This document shows, piece by piece, positions 25,231 through 37,177 of a DNA stretch of 64,000 nt; within the stretch, counting starts at the first letter, position 1; each line of letters begins with the position of its first letter. The stretch spans positions 392,785 to 456,784 of the forward strand of contig CAJQUW010009227.1 in assembly GCA_907163375.1 (NCBI GenBank). Direction: 5' to 3'. The stretch comes from Prostheceraeus crozeri. Its lineage: Eukaryota > Platyhelminthes > Polycladida > Euryleptidae. The translations under genes were made by a program, and so were the position numbers. The notes under the pieces were generated by a model, which saw nothing but the letters and a program-made list of their open reading frames with translations, did no database searches and was not told the origin of the DNA.

Positions 25231-25759
25231 GAGATATCACTAAAATAAATTACAAATGCATAAGCATATACCGTAAAACCTGGTATAGACCGCCACTTCC
25301 TGTTTTTCAGCATTTTAAGTAGTGAATATCAATATATTTGCTTATGTAAGGCCTGTCCTATATGTTGTGCGTTGTTGAAACTCCTTTATTTGTCTTTGGC
25401 ATCTTCAATATTAACAATTGCATTTAAATTGATCACTAAATGCCTATAATGTTAATCATGATTTGTGTTGCTGGTCATATTGTTTTCTTTATATGTTTTA
25501 GCTTACTAGATAGATGTAGTGTGTCATCTTGTTGAATGTTCAACCTCTATAACTAATAAGCGGGTGAATTAAGACTCATGATTATTGTCAATAACCTATA
25601 AATCAATTTATTGAATACCGATCAAATACGTATTGAATTTTTCTATCAAATATTGATTGAATGTTAGTGACATACATGTATGTACTTGGCATCATATTAA
25701 GTTTCAATCACAAAATAATATGCATTGCTAATAAGCCGAAATGCAACTGATCTCATATA

Positions 25760-27607
25760 TAGGTTTTCCCGATCAAATATAACACCCTGTCAAACCAAAT
25801 GTAACACTAGACAATCACTTTGTAGCATGTCAGACCAAATGTAGATTCAATGCAGCGCATCGATTGCAAATCTAATTGTTGGTAGATCAAATATAATCTG
25901 TCAGATCAAGTGTTGAATTCTATTCATTCTCTATCGTTCTATTGTGCACCATAGGTAGAACAAATATCAAACTAGTCTCTTTATAAGTGGCAGATACAGA
26001 CCAAATATATGTTGTTATCATCGGATGCTATCAATGATGCGATATCAAAGAATTTCCGTCATTGACAAGCAGCGCTTGGTAGACGCTCATAGTCATGGCG
26101 AGGATTATGTTGCACTCGCCCGCCAACTTGGGATCAAGAGGTCCACAGCGAGCGTACGCCATCATTCGAAGAGCCAATGACAATTAAGGCATCGTCGCCT
26201 TTCCTCGAGGTGGAGCTCGTCCGCAACGGACTCGTGTGACGCCTGCTCTGAGGGAGGCCGCAGTAGCCATTGTGGAGCAACATCCAGACTTCACTCTGGA
26301 TCAGATAAACTCTGAATTACGCGTAGCTCTTCCGACACATGCACCGATCGGAAGATCAACGCTTTCGAACATGCTGTATGAGGAGCTAATCGTAATGAAG
26401 AAATTAAAGGATGCGCCTGGTCAACGAAATTCGGAGGTGGCAAAGCAAAGACGTAAAGAATTTGCAGAATGGATCATGCAGCTGATGAGCAAAGAGCTCA
26501 TCTTCATAGATGAAGCCGGCATCAATCTGTGGACGAGGAGAACCAGAGGACGCGCACGGGTAGGCGAGCGAGCTGTACGAGTAGTTGGTGGTACAAGAGG
26601 ACGGAATTTCACTATGACACTTGCTGTTAGTGCTACTAACGGTCTAATTCACCATGATCTGATCAGTGGAGGAATGAATGGCGAACGGTTCAAAGAATTT
26701 CAGCGAGAAGTGGTAGAGCATTTTCCCGACGATGGAGTGGAGAAAGTCCTTATTTTCGACAACGCGCCTGCTCATCGAAGTGCTGGTGATGTCAGTCTTC
26801 CGCAGACAGTCACACTCGAGTGGCTTCCACCGTACTCACCCATGTTGAATATTGTGGAGAACTGCTTCTCTCAGTGGAAGGCCTCCGTAAAGCGAGGTTT
26901 AGCGGAAGTAAGAGATCAGCTTCATGATCAAGCTCCTCAGGAGAGAGAAGCCACTTCATGTCAACTTGCGGAGCAGAGTGTGTCGGTCATCACCCCAGAG
27001 GAATGTGGCAGCTACTTTAGACATTTGCAGCGGTATTTGCCAGCGTGTTTATTAAAGCAGAACATTTTGATGTAAATTTGATTTGATAATTTATGCGCAT
27101 GGATTATCAAGTTGTTCTCACATTCAAATATTTTTCGGCTTCAGATATTGACCTAAGAAAAGTGGGGTACTCAAAAATTCCTGATCATTCATATATGTTA
27201 TCAATTCTTATTCTATTCTTAGGCATGAGTAAATTAATCGTTTTCACATCTTGTATGTTGCGGACATTCACCAGTATGACATTCAATTAATGGTTGATGT
27301 TCAAATGTGAAGTTAATTGCATTCTTCGTAGCATATCAATTCTATTGATATGTATGACACTATATGATTCTTTTATTATATTTGATCTGTCATTGTTAAA
27401 TTTGCTTTTGACTAATCATCATTATTACATTTGATAACAGCTTTATGCTACATTTGATTTGACAGGTTATATTTGATAACTGCCCTAATGTTACATTTGA
27501 TTTGACAGGTTATATTTGATAACTGCCCTAATATTGACGTGTTACATTTGCTTTTATCTATATTACATTTGGTCAAAACAAGTGTTATATTTGATCGGGA
27601 AAACCTA
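25760..27607 (+). mobile_element. DD32E Tc1/IS630-like transposon with subterminal repeat arrays
   Basis: Ends at 25762 and 27605 form perfect inverted repeats of about 24 bp, beginning GGTTTTCCCGATCAAATATA, flanked by TA. Between each end and the gene lie many spaced copies of an ATCAAATRTAA-type word. On the right, a 45-bp unit containing ACATTTGAT...TATATTTGATAACTGCCCTAAT is repeated in tandem (27440-27535). The transposase is interrupted. Element length is 1844 bp. Confidence 0.9.
26034..27075 (+). pseudogene. DD32E Tc1/IS630-like transposase, broken near its N-terminus
   Basis: A start at 26034 opens a helix-turn-helix frame (MMRYQRISVIDKQRLVDAHS). A 4-bp tandem duplication (AGCGAGCG, near 26150) shifts the frame, and an in-frame TAA follows near 26180. 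The remaining frame from 26236 runs 279 codons. It contains a second HTH (FTLDQINSELRV), the catalytic FIDEAGINLWTRR (Asp), FDNAPAHRSAG (Asp) and LPPYSPMLNIVEN (Glu), with 32 residues between the last two. All three catalytic residues remain. The C-terminus reaches a normal-looking stop. Confidence 0.87.
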
Positions 27608-29205
27608 TAACATATCGGGTATCTATTAAAGCATTCAGTTATTTGAGAGCTTTTATGAAACACACACGCATGTACAAGCTTTGTTGGTGCGATATTTCTT
27701 GACACTTTTAGAAAGTGTCAGATTTATGAAAATTCAATTATCAATGGGAACGATTATCTGATTCACGGTTAAGAATCATTTAGCAGGAGTGTGATATTCG
27801 ACAGCATGAGTCGGAGGCCAGCAGCGGCAAAGGATGACCAGTGGACATTTAAATAACTGACAAAAATGCCCGAGTAATACATCCAATTGCAATTCATAAG
27901 TCTTGAACGTCCTTCTTTGCAACGTCCAAAACTTGCTGCTTAAAGACGTTTTAAAGGAGTTTGTGAAGGTAGATCTAAAATAGCTATTTGTGTCCGTAGC
28001 CTCCTTCCATCGAATTATTTTTCACGTGATCCATCATGACTTGACAATAAAATAATTCGTCATAAATCTTCGACTTTGCAGAAAATCTAATGTTATGTTC
28101 TGCCTCGTGTAGGAGTAGAAAGAATTGTGTCTTCATATTTCCACTTTCCAGTGAGAATCTGTCTGCAGCCAGGGATCCTAATTGGCATCACTTTGCTATA
28201 AGCGCGAAGAGACATGCTCAGAAAGCAATATTTCCGCTGACACTCATACATAAGAAACAGGAAAATAGCCTAATTGTTGCTTCAAGAATTGATTTTAGAC
28301 ATCCGGCTGACTTCGTCTTTAAATAAGGGCTTCAATTGCGGGAAAAGTTCAAGTTAAACGCAGAAAATCTATATTTTCATGAAAAACACAATTTTTGACT
28401 TAGATTAGTACTAGGATTAGTAACTAGATAGATGCTAGATTAGTAACATCCTTAGATTCGAGGTGTCAATATATTCGAACTTCTCATCCCGTAGACTGTC
28501 AACAATATTTGTTTTGACGGCTAGAATTCATAATTTCGAGGTTTCAATACAATGTAACTCATTTTGGGAGCAGCTTCCGATTTCGTAGACTTAAGCAGCT
28601 TTTAAAGCGAGTCTTTCTGCTTATCGAAGATAATAAAACATTGAATGATCTATATGTTTAAAACTTGTCAATTGATTGATCGGCTACAATTCCATTGTCA
28701 TTTAATTGGTTTCCAGATTTTATGTTTAGTGATTGCGCAATTGTTTGAAATTCGGTCATAATTAATATATATATATATAAATAAATAAGTTTTTATAATA
28801 TTGTGGGAATGATTTATCCACTTAATGTCTAGTGATTCTAAACTTACATAGTACTTTCCTTGTGCCCTTGCCACGGATGTATTAAGTCGAAAATATATAT
28901 TAGTCTGCTCTAACTTCAAAATTGCTGTATGACAACGATGCATCTTGGCTCATCACTAATCGAGGTTGAATGTTGGCTAAGAATCAATTAATTTGTTACA
29001 ATCAATTAATTCCAATGGCAAATTTCGAACATCAATTACTGCGATCAATTGTGCAGTTATTTGTAGCAATTGCACATTTTTAAAGTGCCAAATACTTTGG
29101 ATTCACGGGATAATCAATAATGGAATTGTGCACTGGTTTTAGAAGTCTGTTCACTATCTAGTAACAAAAATATGAACAATGTACATTACGCTGACATCGA
29201 ATTAC
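27608..29205. other. Intron, simple repeats only
   Basis: It contains an (AT)n run near 28763-28790. The ORFs are short and unrecognised. It lies between two GRAMD4-like exons. Confidence 0.5.
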
Positions 29206-29249
29206 TTTTTTAATTTCTCCAAGTGATCCGCAATGATTCCGGACATATT
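29206..29249 (-). CDS. GRAMD4: GRAMD4-like exon: short helical exon
   Basis: This is a 44-base exon with acceptor TTTATTTTTCAG and donor GTAATT. It encodes NMSGIIADHLEKLK plus two bases of the next codon. The vertebrate protein has a similar amphipathic helix (x-M-A-D-I-L-E-K-I-K-N) here. Reading through the donor gives an in-frame TAA at once, so splicing is required. It is separated from the exon at 29320-29394 by a 70-bp intron. The GTAATT donor is weaker than the others in this gene. Confidence 0.83.
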
Positions 29250-29319
29250 CTGAAAAATAAATTCAACACAATTACATCATTGAACACGAATGATTCTCAG
29301 GTAATTGCTGTGAACTTAC

Positions 29320-29394
29320 TTGACACTTTCTTGCAACATGAACGATGAAATTGAACTGAACAGCCACACCTGTATCTTGTGTTTTTTGATCATC
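29320..29394 (-). CDS. GRAMD4: GRAMD4-like exon: linker and amphipathic helix
   Basis: This is a 75-base exon of exactly 25 codons, phase 0 at both ends, with acceptor TTGATTATTTTAG and a strong GTAAGT donor. The peptide starts DDQKTQDTGVAV and contains FNFIVHVARKCQ. This corresponds to the helical region between the two membrane blocks of GRAMD4 (vertebrate pattern FQLVLDVAQKAQ). Joined directly to the exon at 42331-42379, the linker length agrees with the vertebrate protein, so no extra exon is needed in the 12.9-kb intron between them. Confidence 0.87.
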
Positions 29395-29875
29395 CTAAAA
29401 TAATCAAAACTAAAGATCAATATTCTTCAATTAAACAAATCTAAGGCCAAAGCATTGATTAGTTCCTCAATAATAACTGCGTCGACGACCGACTGAGACT
29501 TTGCTTCTAGCTGCTAGAGACCGCGACTTTAGAGCTGTGGATTAAGCTATTATCAAATTATTGCTTTAGGCAACAATTTAGAAATATTATGTGTAGCGCA
29601 TAATCACCAGGCAAAAAATGGCGATGAAAAAACGTTCATTGGAGTAACACGGTGCAAAGAACTTGCAAAAGTTTCAAAATCGTCGCTCAGAATTTTAACA
29701 TTCGTGAGCGTAGCCCCGTTTGGGAGCGTTGACTTGATTAAAAAGATGACCAGTTCTGTCACAAGCTCCAATTTCTGCGACTGCGAAGGACAGACAAGTA
29801 TTTAACGTTAATTTCCATGTGTTCATATTTCTCAGCTTCATCTCTGATTATGATTCAGAAGTGCCAGATAGACTG

Positions 29876-30191
29876 TTGGCCTTCTAGGCTGCCAAGGAAA
29901 TTTCGTGCTTAATTAGTTCAAGTCTGAGGATATCTTTCTATTCTATGCCCAGGCAAACTGGCACTCTGCAATCTTTATGATTATCAGCCGTACTCCAAAG
30001 TCAGGATAAACGCAGAGCAGCCTGTTGTGCAGTCCTTCAACTTGTTTAGCAATTCTAGATATTTTAAGCTAGTTTGGGCCATTGAAAGCAGTGCTGACGA
30101 GCCCTTGTAGGGCGAAACGCAGCGTCTACAGCTGCCAAGGAATTTTCGTGTTTAAATTGCAAGTCTGAGGACATATTTCTATTATTGGCCT
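29876..30191 (+). mobile_element. Hammerhead-ribozyme retroposon (retrozyme-like) with 7-bp target duplication
   Basis: TTGGCCT at 29876-29882 and 30185-30191 flanks a 302-bp element. The element is one unit of about 242 bp (from about 29884) plus the first 58 bases or so of a second unit (from 30126). The two unit starts share GCTGCCAAGGAA, then TTTCGTG and CAAGTCTGAGGA. The unit junction is a complete hammerhead ribozyme, and the left end of the element aligns with its cleavage position. No open reading frame is present, so it must be mobilised in trans. Confidence 0.78.
30088..30135 (+). ncRNA. Type I hammerhead ribozyme
   Basis: The conserved core CTGACGAG (30094-30101) is followed by stem II (GCCC/GGGC closing a TTGTA loop, 30101-30113), then GAAA (30114-30117), stem III (ACG/CGT closing CAG), and the cleavage triplet GTC ending at 30126. 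Stem I forms between GCAGTG (30088-30093) and TAC...CTGC (30127-30135), with an internal loop as in natural type I ribozymes. All catalytic-core positions are intact, and predicted cleavage is after C30126. Found by motif reading only; no folding program was run. Confidence 0.87.
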
Positions 30192-31321
30192 CCAGTATAA
30201 CGTAAATTTTTGATATGAAAAACAGAAGGCACTTTTCATTTTACACGAAAATATGTTAAATAATAGAGTTCTTTATTTTCGAAATGACGTTATTCAAATT
30301 GCACACTCAATGATTCATAACTCATCACGCTCGGATGTACAATATGAAGAGATTATGCAGAGCCACCGTGCAGCATTATCGCAATGTAAAATCACCACAA
30401 AAGTAGCATTATTCAAGGACATCAGCAAAAGTTCGTGAAACATCAATTAATGTCAAAATGGCACAAAAACATGTAAATGTTGCACAAATCCAATGATCCC
30501 AGTCCGAAAACACATACCATCCATAACAAGCATGACAGCAGTTGATTTCACTGACATTTTTTACTGTTTTTTTTTGCTCAAGAGTCAGAAGTTCATTATT
30601 TACTAAGTTACTGTCATCAACCTTACAATAAGCTACGAATCTAGTGTTGACCAATTATCTGAAATACACGATTCTTATACGTTTATCTGTTTTAATGAAT
30701 CGGAGCGATGCGACAAAGTGTTGAATATAATTCTCACCATCGCCAGTCTGAAGCGCTTGAAGTTGATGCGAGTTCCACTGGAAGAGACACTTTCTTAAGG
30801 ATCTAGAACTGATTTGACTTAATTAGTATTATTTGAGTTACAATGTTTTTCATGCTTAAAGTTGAAATTCGATAATAGTGAATTAATCAATTTAATGTGA
30901 GTTTATTAGAGTAAATTGTACGCGTATATCAGTGTTTACTTGGAAGCGCCCATCACCTTACATGAATTTCAATAATTAGATGATAGATACTTGACGATTA
31001 CTTCGTCCACTTTTGCACCGACGACTTGGGAACAGCTGTCACATGTCAATGTACAACTGAGCTCAATCAGCAGGAAAACTGAAGTCAGAACGCGGAGTGC
31101 TAAATGCCAACTTCAAGTAGCTTTGAGGTTGCAGAGAAACACTTGATTTAGTACTTTCTTCAGTGCTTGAAAATTATATTAAAACACAGTCGGAGTGATT
31201 AAAAAGTGGTATATGATATGAGTACACCATATGAATACTTCAATTTCTGCACAATGCTTCAAGTTCATCTGATAATTGCAGAATATTCACACTTTTCAAA
31301 TCCTTTTTCTATCCATACAGC

Positions 31322-31992
31322 GGGGAGGTGATTCGGCAATCTGTCGCATTTTTGTGGTGTAAACATGGTCCTCCTAAAACTAAACCGCCCGACCAATACT
31401 TTTCATGAATTTCAGTTTTAAATATATTTTCTAAGGTTTCACCAGAATCTCAATGCGTTTGACACTCTATAAGGTCAAATTCATGACCTATTTTGAAAAA
31501 CAGTTTCTTCAAAATCTGAATTTTGCCACTTTATCGAACTTTTTGTATGACAACTATCAATAAAATGCATTGATTTTCAAAACAGTACATGCCTCTATAA
31601 ATTTGACCCTGTAAGATATATCATGATTATCGATCTTTAGATGCAAATGGAAAACAGACTGGAAAACTTGAATACTGTTGTAAATGCCACTTACCAAAGA
31701 TTTTAGCGGCAATTTTTAATAGCATTATTTTTGAGAATTTCCAAATTATGTGAAAATTTTTGATTATTATATGCCAATTGAGTTATATTTCATGCACAAA
31801 TGAATCTTGTCAATATCTTCTCGTATTCAAAAGTGATTTGTCAGTATAATTAACTATTCTAGCATCATAACGGATGAACCATAAATCGATTTATTACCGA
31901 GATTCGCTAAATTTGAAGATAAATTTGGTAACATTGGAGATAAATACAAAAATCGAACAGGGGACCGAATCGCCTCCTCCACATTCCTCCCC
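31322..31992. mobile_element. Possible MITE with imperfect G-rich inverted ends
   Basis: The left end GGGGAGGTGATTCGGCAATC resembles the reverse of the right end (GGGGAGG, 13 extra bases, then CGATTCGGTCCCCTGTTCG). No coding capacity is seen. I could not settle a target duplication. Confidence 0.4.
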
Positions 31993-32611
31993 ATAGAAAG
32001 TTCTTGCGCTTCAGAGCTAGCTGTAGATATGACTAAACACTTATGTGAATAGCAGCACTGAGAACAAAATGTTGTCTACATACATGAGTTCATCCAGTGT
32101 GAAGGAATTCCTTCAAGTGTGTTCTCGACAGCCGCAAATGTCTGATAAATATCAGACAAGACAGCGAATTATTCGACGTAGATAGGTGCGGATGTCTTTG
32201 TCCAAACCCCGGAGATGAAGCCTTTCTAACATCATTATACATTTGAATGACGCTCGCAGAGTATAAATCAATGAAGACAGAACTAAAGCCTTCACTCGAT
32301 ATGTACTAAATGAGAAGCACTCGAGTGCACATTTGCGAGCTACTTCAATGTTTTTTCTCTTTCTTCTTCATGCAATAGATAAGAGGGAAATTCTCTAATG
32401 ATAAATACATGCACTTAAAAGGCAAGAGTTATCATATAGTCGTCGTCGCTGCAAGGCGATGCATTCTCAATTTCGGATAACTTCAAAGTCCTACTACTGA
32501 AATCGACTCGATCATACGCATCACATAATTTCTTGAGTTCATCTATTCATCAAGATGTGAAATAAGATCAACAGATAGCGCGAATTCCGTCCAACATATT
32601 TGTGATGTGTG

Positions 32612-32842
32612 TGATATGGTTAAGCGTCACTACTCCTCCATCCCGGGGGCTTGGACGGTGCTGACATAGTCAGACTTTTCTGGAGCGTTGTGATCTCTTA
32701 GTCCCATAGAAGTAAATAATCATACACTTTCTATGGTATTTTTAATTTCTATGCTTAGTCCGGATGCCTCTCCTGCCGACTTCCAATGACACTTTCGAGG
32801 CTCGACCTCTGGAGCGAAGACCTCTGTGCCACGGAGACCACT
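32612..32842 (-). repeat. tRNA-derived SINE, main family, copy 7, with insertion and deletion
   Basis: Inverted copy interrupted at 32704-32753 by 50 bases flanked on both sides by CTTAGTC. The insert carries the inverted words CCATAGAA and TTCTATGG. Between the B-box side and the A box, about 20 bases of the family sequence are missing. Confidence 0.8.
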
Positions 32843-34085
32843 CTTTGTAAAATTATTTCGATCGTAGTATCTTATTGCAAGCTCTTGCTATAAGGACGAT
32901 TGCTGCATGTATTTTCACCGTGGAATACCCAATGTGCTTACTTATAGCTCCGCTCATCAGCTCATGCGCTAAGAGATGTGTTTAACTGTACAAAGGTGAC
33001 CATGATAATAGCCGTGCAAATTTCACATCCAAGCCTCGATCGCTACGGCAATCTGACCTTCAAATTGAATAGCGATGGTTACGAAGTGTTATAACGAAAT
33101 TGATGGTGATTTTACTAATCGTGGCATGAACTTTTATTTGCATAAAATAAATTAAATGTTAAATGACATGTAATAATTAATGTAATATAAACCGAAAATT
33201 GTACGAACCACTAAGTACATGTATTTGGAAATAATGCACAGAAACCATTCATCTAAAGTTCTACCTCCAATTTCACCGAAATCTTTCACCTGCATAACTC
33301 TTTTACCAAAACCGCAAGCACTAAACTACAACTTCGAGTTTTGTATTTGAAGGTATTTTAAAAATATTGGCTTAGTTCAAATGCTTTGTTGAATACATAT
33401 ATTTACTATGCGGCGAGAATGTTCTCATTGTTTTATTTCAGATTCTTTTGTGATTCTTTAAATGAAATTCGAAACGCTAACAAATAATAGTAGAAACAAA
33501 ATTTACTGAAATGACTAGCCTAAAACATTGATGGAAAACAAGTGTGGCGCAAATACCCCTTTAGACTACCACATATTACTTACATAAGCATTAAAGCGTT
33601 TACTAAATGGAGCATTTGAGATCGAATGAGATATCTAGAATAGAAAAGTTATAACGAACAAATAGTTCATGCATTTTCTGTGGATTATTCATTATTCAAA
33701 CATATTTTAAGTCGCTGAAAGTCAACACATCTTTGACATTTTACATGTAGTCCTCTAACATGATTCGGGAGGCATTATCTTTCCTATTCTCAAATGAAGG
33801 TATATATATACATTTTTTTCTGACCTAAGAAGCTCAAAATCGACAATGATAGGTCGAAAGGGAGTACCTACAGCATCAACATTATTCTGGAGAGAAAATT
33901 AAAATAAAATCATTGATGCATTGATGATAATGATGAATTAATGATAAGTTAAGAGGTTTCATTATCTACTGAATACTCGACCATGAACCTTACAACACGA
34001 ACTTTCTATGATGTTTGCATACGAAATTGTATAGTTTATAATGATATGAATACACTAATAATAGGATACTCTGTGAAATGAAACG

Positions 34086-34271
34086 TCAACGTCACTACTA
34101 CCCAACAGGGGGAGGGGCTTGGACGATGCAGACATTATCAGACTTCTCAGGAGCGCTGCGATATAGCTTGGATGCGCTTCCTGCCTACTTCCAATGACAC
34201 ATTTGGGGCTTGATCTCTATTCCATAAGATCGCTAGGTCAAGCACTTAACCATTATGCCACGGAGAACACT
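34086..34271 (-). repeat. tRNA-derived SINE, main family, copy 8
   Basis: Inverted diverged copy. The body shows CTTCCAATGACAC and the head ends GCCACGGAGAACAC. Confidence 0.83.
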
Positions 34272-35830
34272 GAGACTATCATGTGCATATTCACAATCAC
34301 TCTTACAGAGTTAATCGACGGGATATGAACATACTGTATAAGTTCATAAAATGGCTTGTCCACTGCATAATGATTACTATAAAGCGTGACTGTTTTTAAA
34401 GAGTAATGATTCAAAATGGCATGAGTTAAATATTAATATCTCAAATAAGCAAATTCACAACTGTCTTTTCGACTTATCATCTTTGAAATATTTTACATCG
34501 CTTCATTCATGCAATTTCGATGTGATTAAAGGAACTTGAAATAGCATGACATTTAGAAAATGAGACGCTCTATTCTTCTGAGAAATGTTAATTTTGAATG
34601 AAATTGGCAATCTATTTTTGGGATTAATGAGAAAAGAAGGATTTCTTTAAAAAAGGAACATTTTGATAAGTTCTATTTTCAGGTTAATCAAAATCTCATG
34701 CAAGTAGGACTTCTTCTCATCAGCTGAATCTAAATTTAACACGATATCAACATTTTTGCAGGAGTTCCTTCATACCTCACCTCTATTACATCATCAATCT
34801 TTACCGAGGTCATGAGGCTTCCAACATGAAATCCTAAGTCAAGATTTTCGATATGCACTGTAGGGAAGCACCGACAACTATTTGAATGTCTGAGCATTGA
34901 TTATACGCGCACATAAAACGTTCCGCTGCAGTTTTGAGAGCGCGGCTTCGTTATTACAATTCATCTTTGCATTGAATTGTATCCAATCAACACAGATATA
35001 GATTAATTGTTTCACATTCTCCAAAATGAAAAGTTCCAACAACAAATAAAAATCAAACCAAAATTGCGCAGCACACTCAAGGGCAACCTTAGAGTATCAA
35101 TCAAATTGAACAAAACAAGTTTAAGGCCTTACTTTTGAAACCTTGTTGAATATGAAAGAAAGATAATAGCACTAATGTAATAATCATAATGCACAAGATA
35201 AGGAAACAATTAAAAGACTTAAAATTACTCAACCTAACAAATGCTATATCATTCGAAATTTCGCAAATATATCGTCTAGAGTTTCATGCTTAAAGTAAAT
35301 AGTGCTTCATTTACAAAAAATATTAAATTACAGAAAATAAAATAAATGTACATGTGGAAATATGAAGCGTATTTACAATTATTCATGCAGTATATGATTT
35401 ATTTCGGTTTTGTTTGGGAATGAATATAATGAACATCAATTACATTTGAAGCTATAGCTGAAAATTTTTGCTAAAAAGAGAGAGGCATTTAAATGCAAGC
35501 TTTAGTTCATTATATGAAGATTATTGAAAATTATGTTCACAAATTATTTAAATGTGTTAGACTGGACTTAGGCAGCTAATAATGCTGATTATAGAAAGAC
35601 ATTACAGGATGAACGAAATTCAAATTTCTAGAAATATACACTGTGCATGACTTGAATATACACACAAGTATCCTACCCTTTGTATCTCCTCAATATCATC
35701 ATTTTCATATCAGCTTACATATTTTTATACTTAGTTGACATCCTGTTCACCATACAAGATTGCATCTCACTGACATCTCACTGAACTCCACATGACTTCA
35801 ACAAATAGAAGCATATGAGCTATGTATGAC

Positions 35831-36030
35831 TTGTGAATGTTTCAGCGTCACTACTACCCTATCCTGATAGGCTTGGACGGTGTTGACGCAGTCAGACTTT
35901 AAGTTGGAGCGTTGTGATCTCTTAGTCCAGATGCCCTTCCTGACGAATTCCAATGACACTTTTGGGGCTCGACCTCTGGACCAGAAGATCACTAGGCCAA
36001 GCACTTAACCACTTTGCCACGCAGACGGTG
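35831..36030 (-). repeat. tRNA-derived SINE, main family, copy 9, with 17-bp target duplication
   Basis: Inverted copy flanked by a perfect 17-bp direct repeat, TATGAGCTATGTATGAC, at 35814-35830 and 36031-36047. This fixes the element borders and shows it moved by LINE-type target-primed reverse transcription. Confidence 0.93.
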
Positions 36031-37177
36031 TATGAGCTATGTATGACAAAATAAGCCGATTTGGCATGCCAGCGAATAAAGCTGAGAACTAGTACACCAC
36101 GGCTTCAATGTTATTCAAATTGTTAATCAACATGAATACAAAAAATGGACAAAAATGAGAGAGCAAGAGAAAATGAGATAGACAGGAAAATAGGCGCACA
36201 GACTGTCTGACAAACTATTGAGATGTCATCCCAATCACTCAGTCGATGTAAAGAAATGAATGGAGTTAACGAATTGCTGGAGACATATCATTTAAAGCTT
36301 TCATCAGTCTAGACGAAATGAAATGACGGAGTAAAGGTATGGATCCGAATTCTGATCACAAATATAATCGTTTGGTTAATTGCATTAATACTTTAGCGAA
36401 TATTATGAACTTAGAGAGGAGACGGAGGGATTATCATCAGGTACATGTTGCAAACCCATAGGCCAGCAGATGGATAACGGATAAAGCTAATGAACAAGTT
36501 ATAGGTTTGTAAGTGAAATATGTTGTAAAATTAATATTCGAATTTGAAGTTTCTAATGAATGACTTCAATAATGATAAATATTCGAAATCACTTAAAAAT
36601 TTCCTAAATGAAAACTAAAAGCGCACAGATAACACTGATATTCAAAGCGTCCGTTAAGGAGTTCTCAGGTCATGTTCTAATTCTCAGCTTTATAGTTGGC
36701 TAAGACAAGCAAACCACAAAATACGTTCGTAAATCTAACAGGGTGGTCCGGCCTCTCTCGCATGGACTGATAATTTATAGTCTGAGGATAGATTTGAAGG
36801 ACTGAGAGCGTCCTTGGAATTCTAGGATATACCTTACGCATCTTCATTCTTTTAGGATGCTCTGTTTATGCTTAAGTTGAATCTAAGCAAGTGGTGATCT
36901 ACCTAGTTTCTGAGCCTTCATTTTCGAAAAGCTACGTACACATTTAGCACGCACTGACACCAGTACATAAACAATCGTTTCTAATAGACCATCATGAATT
37001 AATTCAATCGACATGAACATTAGCCGACTATGTACGACCGAAGGTCTTGGAATACTGATTTTGCTGTTATGGCAGCTTGAACCATTCATTGTTGCGAAAA
37101 CAAAAAACGGAATTCTTTGATGTGATTGTTTTGTTTATGTTGCATACAAGCCTTAAGCAACAATTACCAGGTCTATG

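Noticed and set aside
33833-33890. Minus-strand candidate exon (acceptor TTTTCTCTCCAG, peptide NNVDAVGTPFRPIIVDFELL)
   Set aside because: The flanking GRAMD4-like exons (42331-42379 and 29320-29394) already join in phase 0 with the expected linker length, and the best donor of this candidate ends in phase 2.
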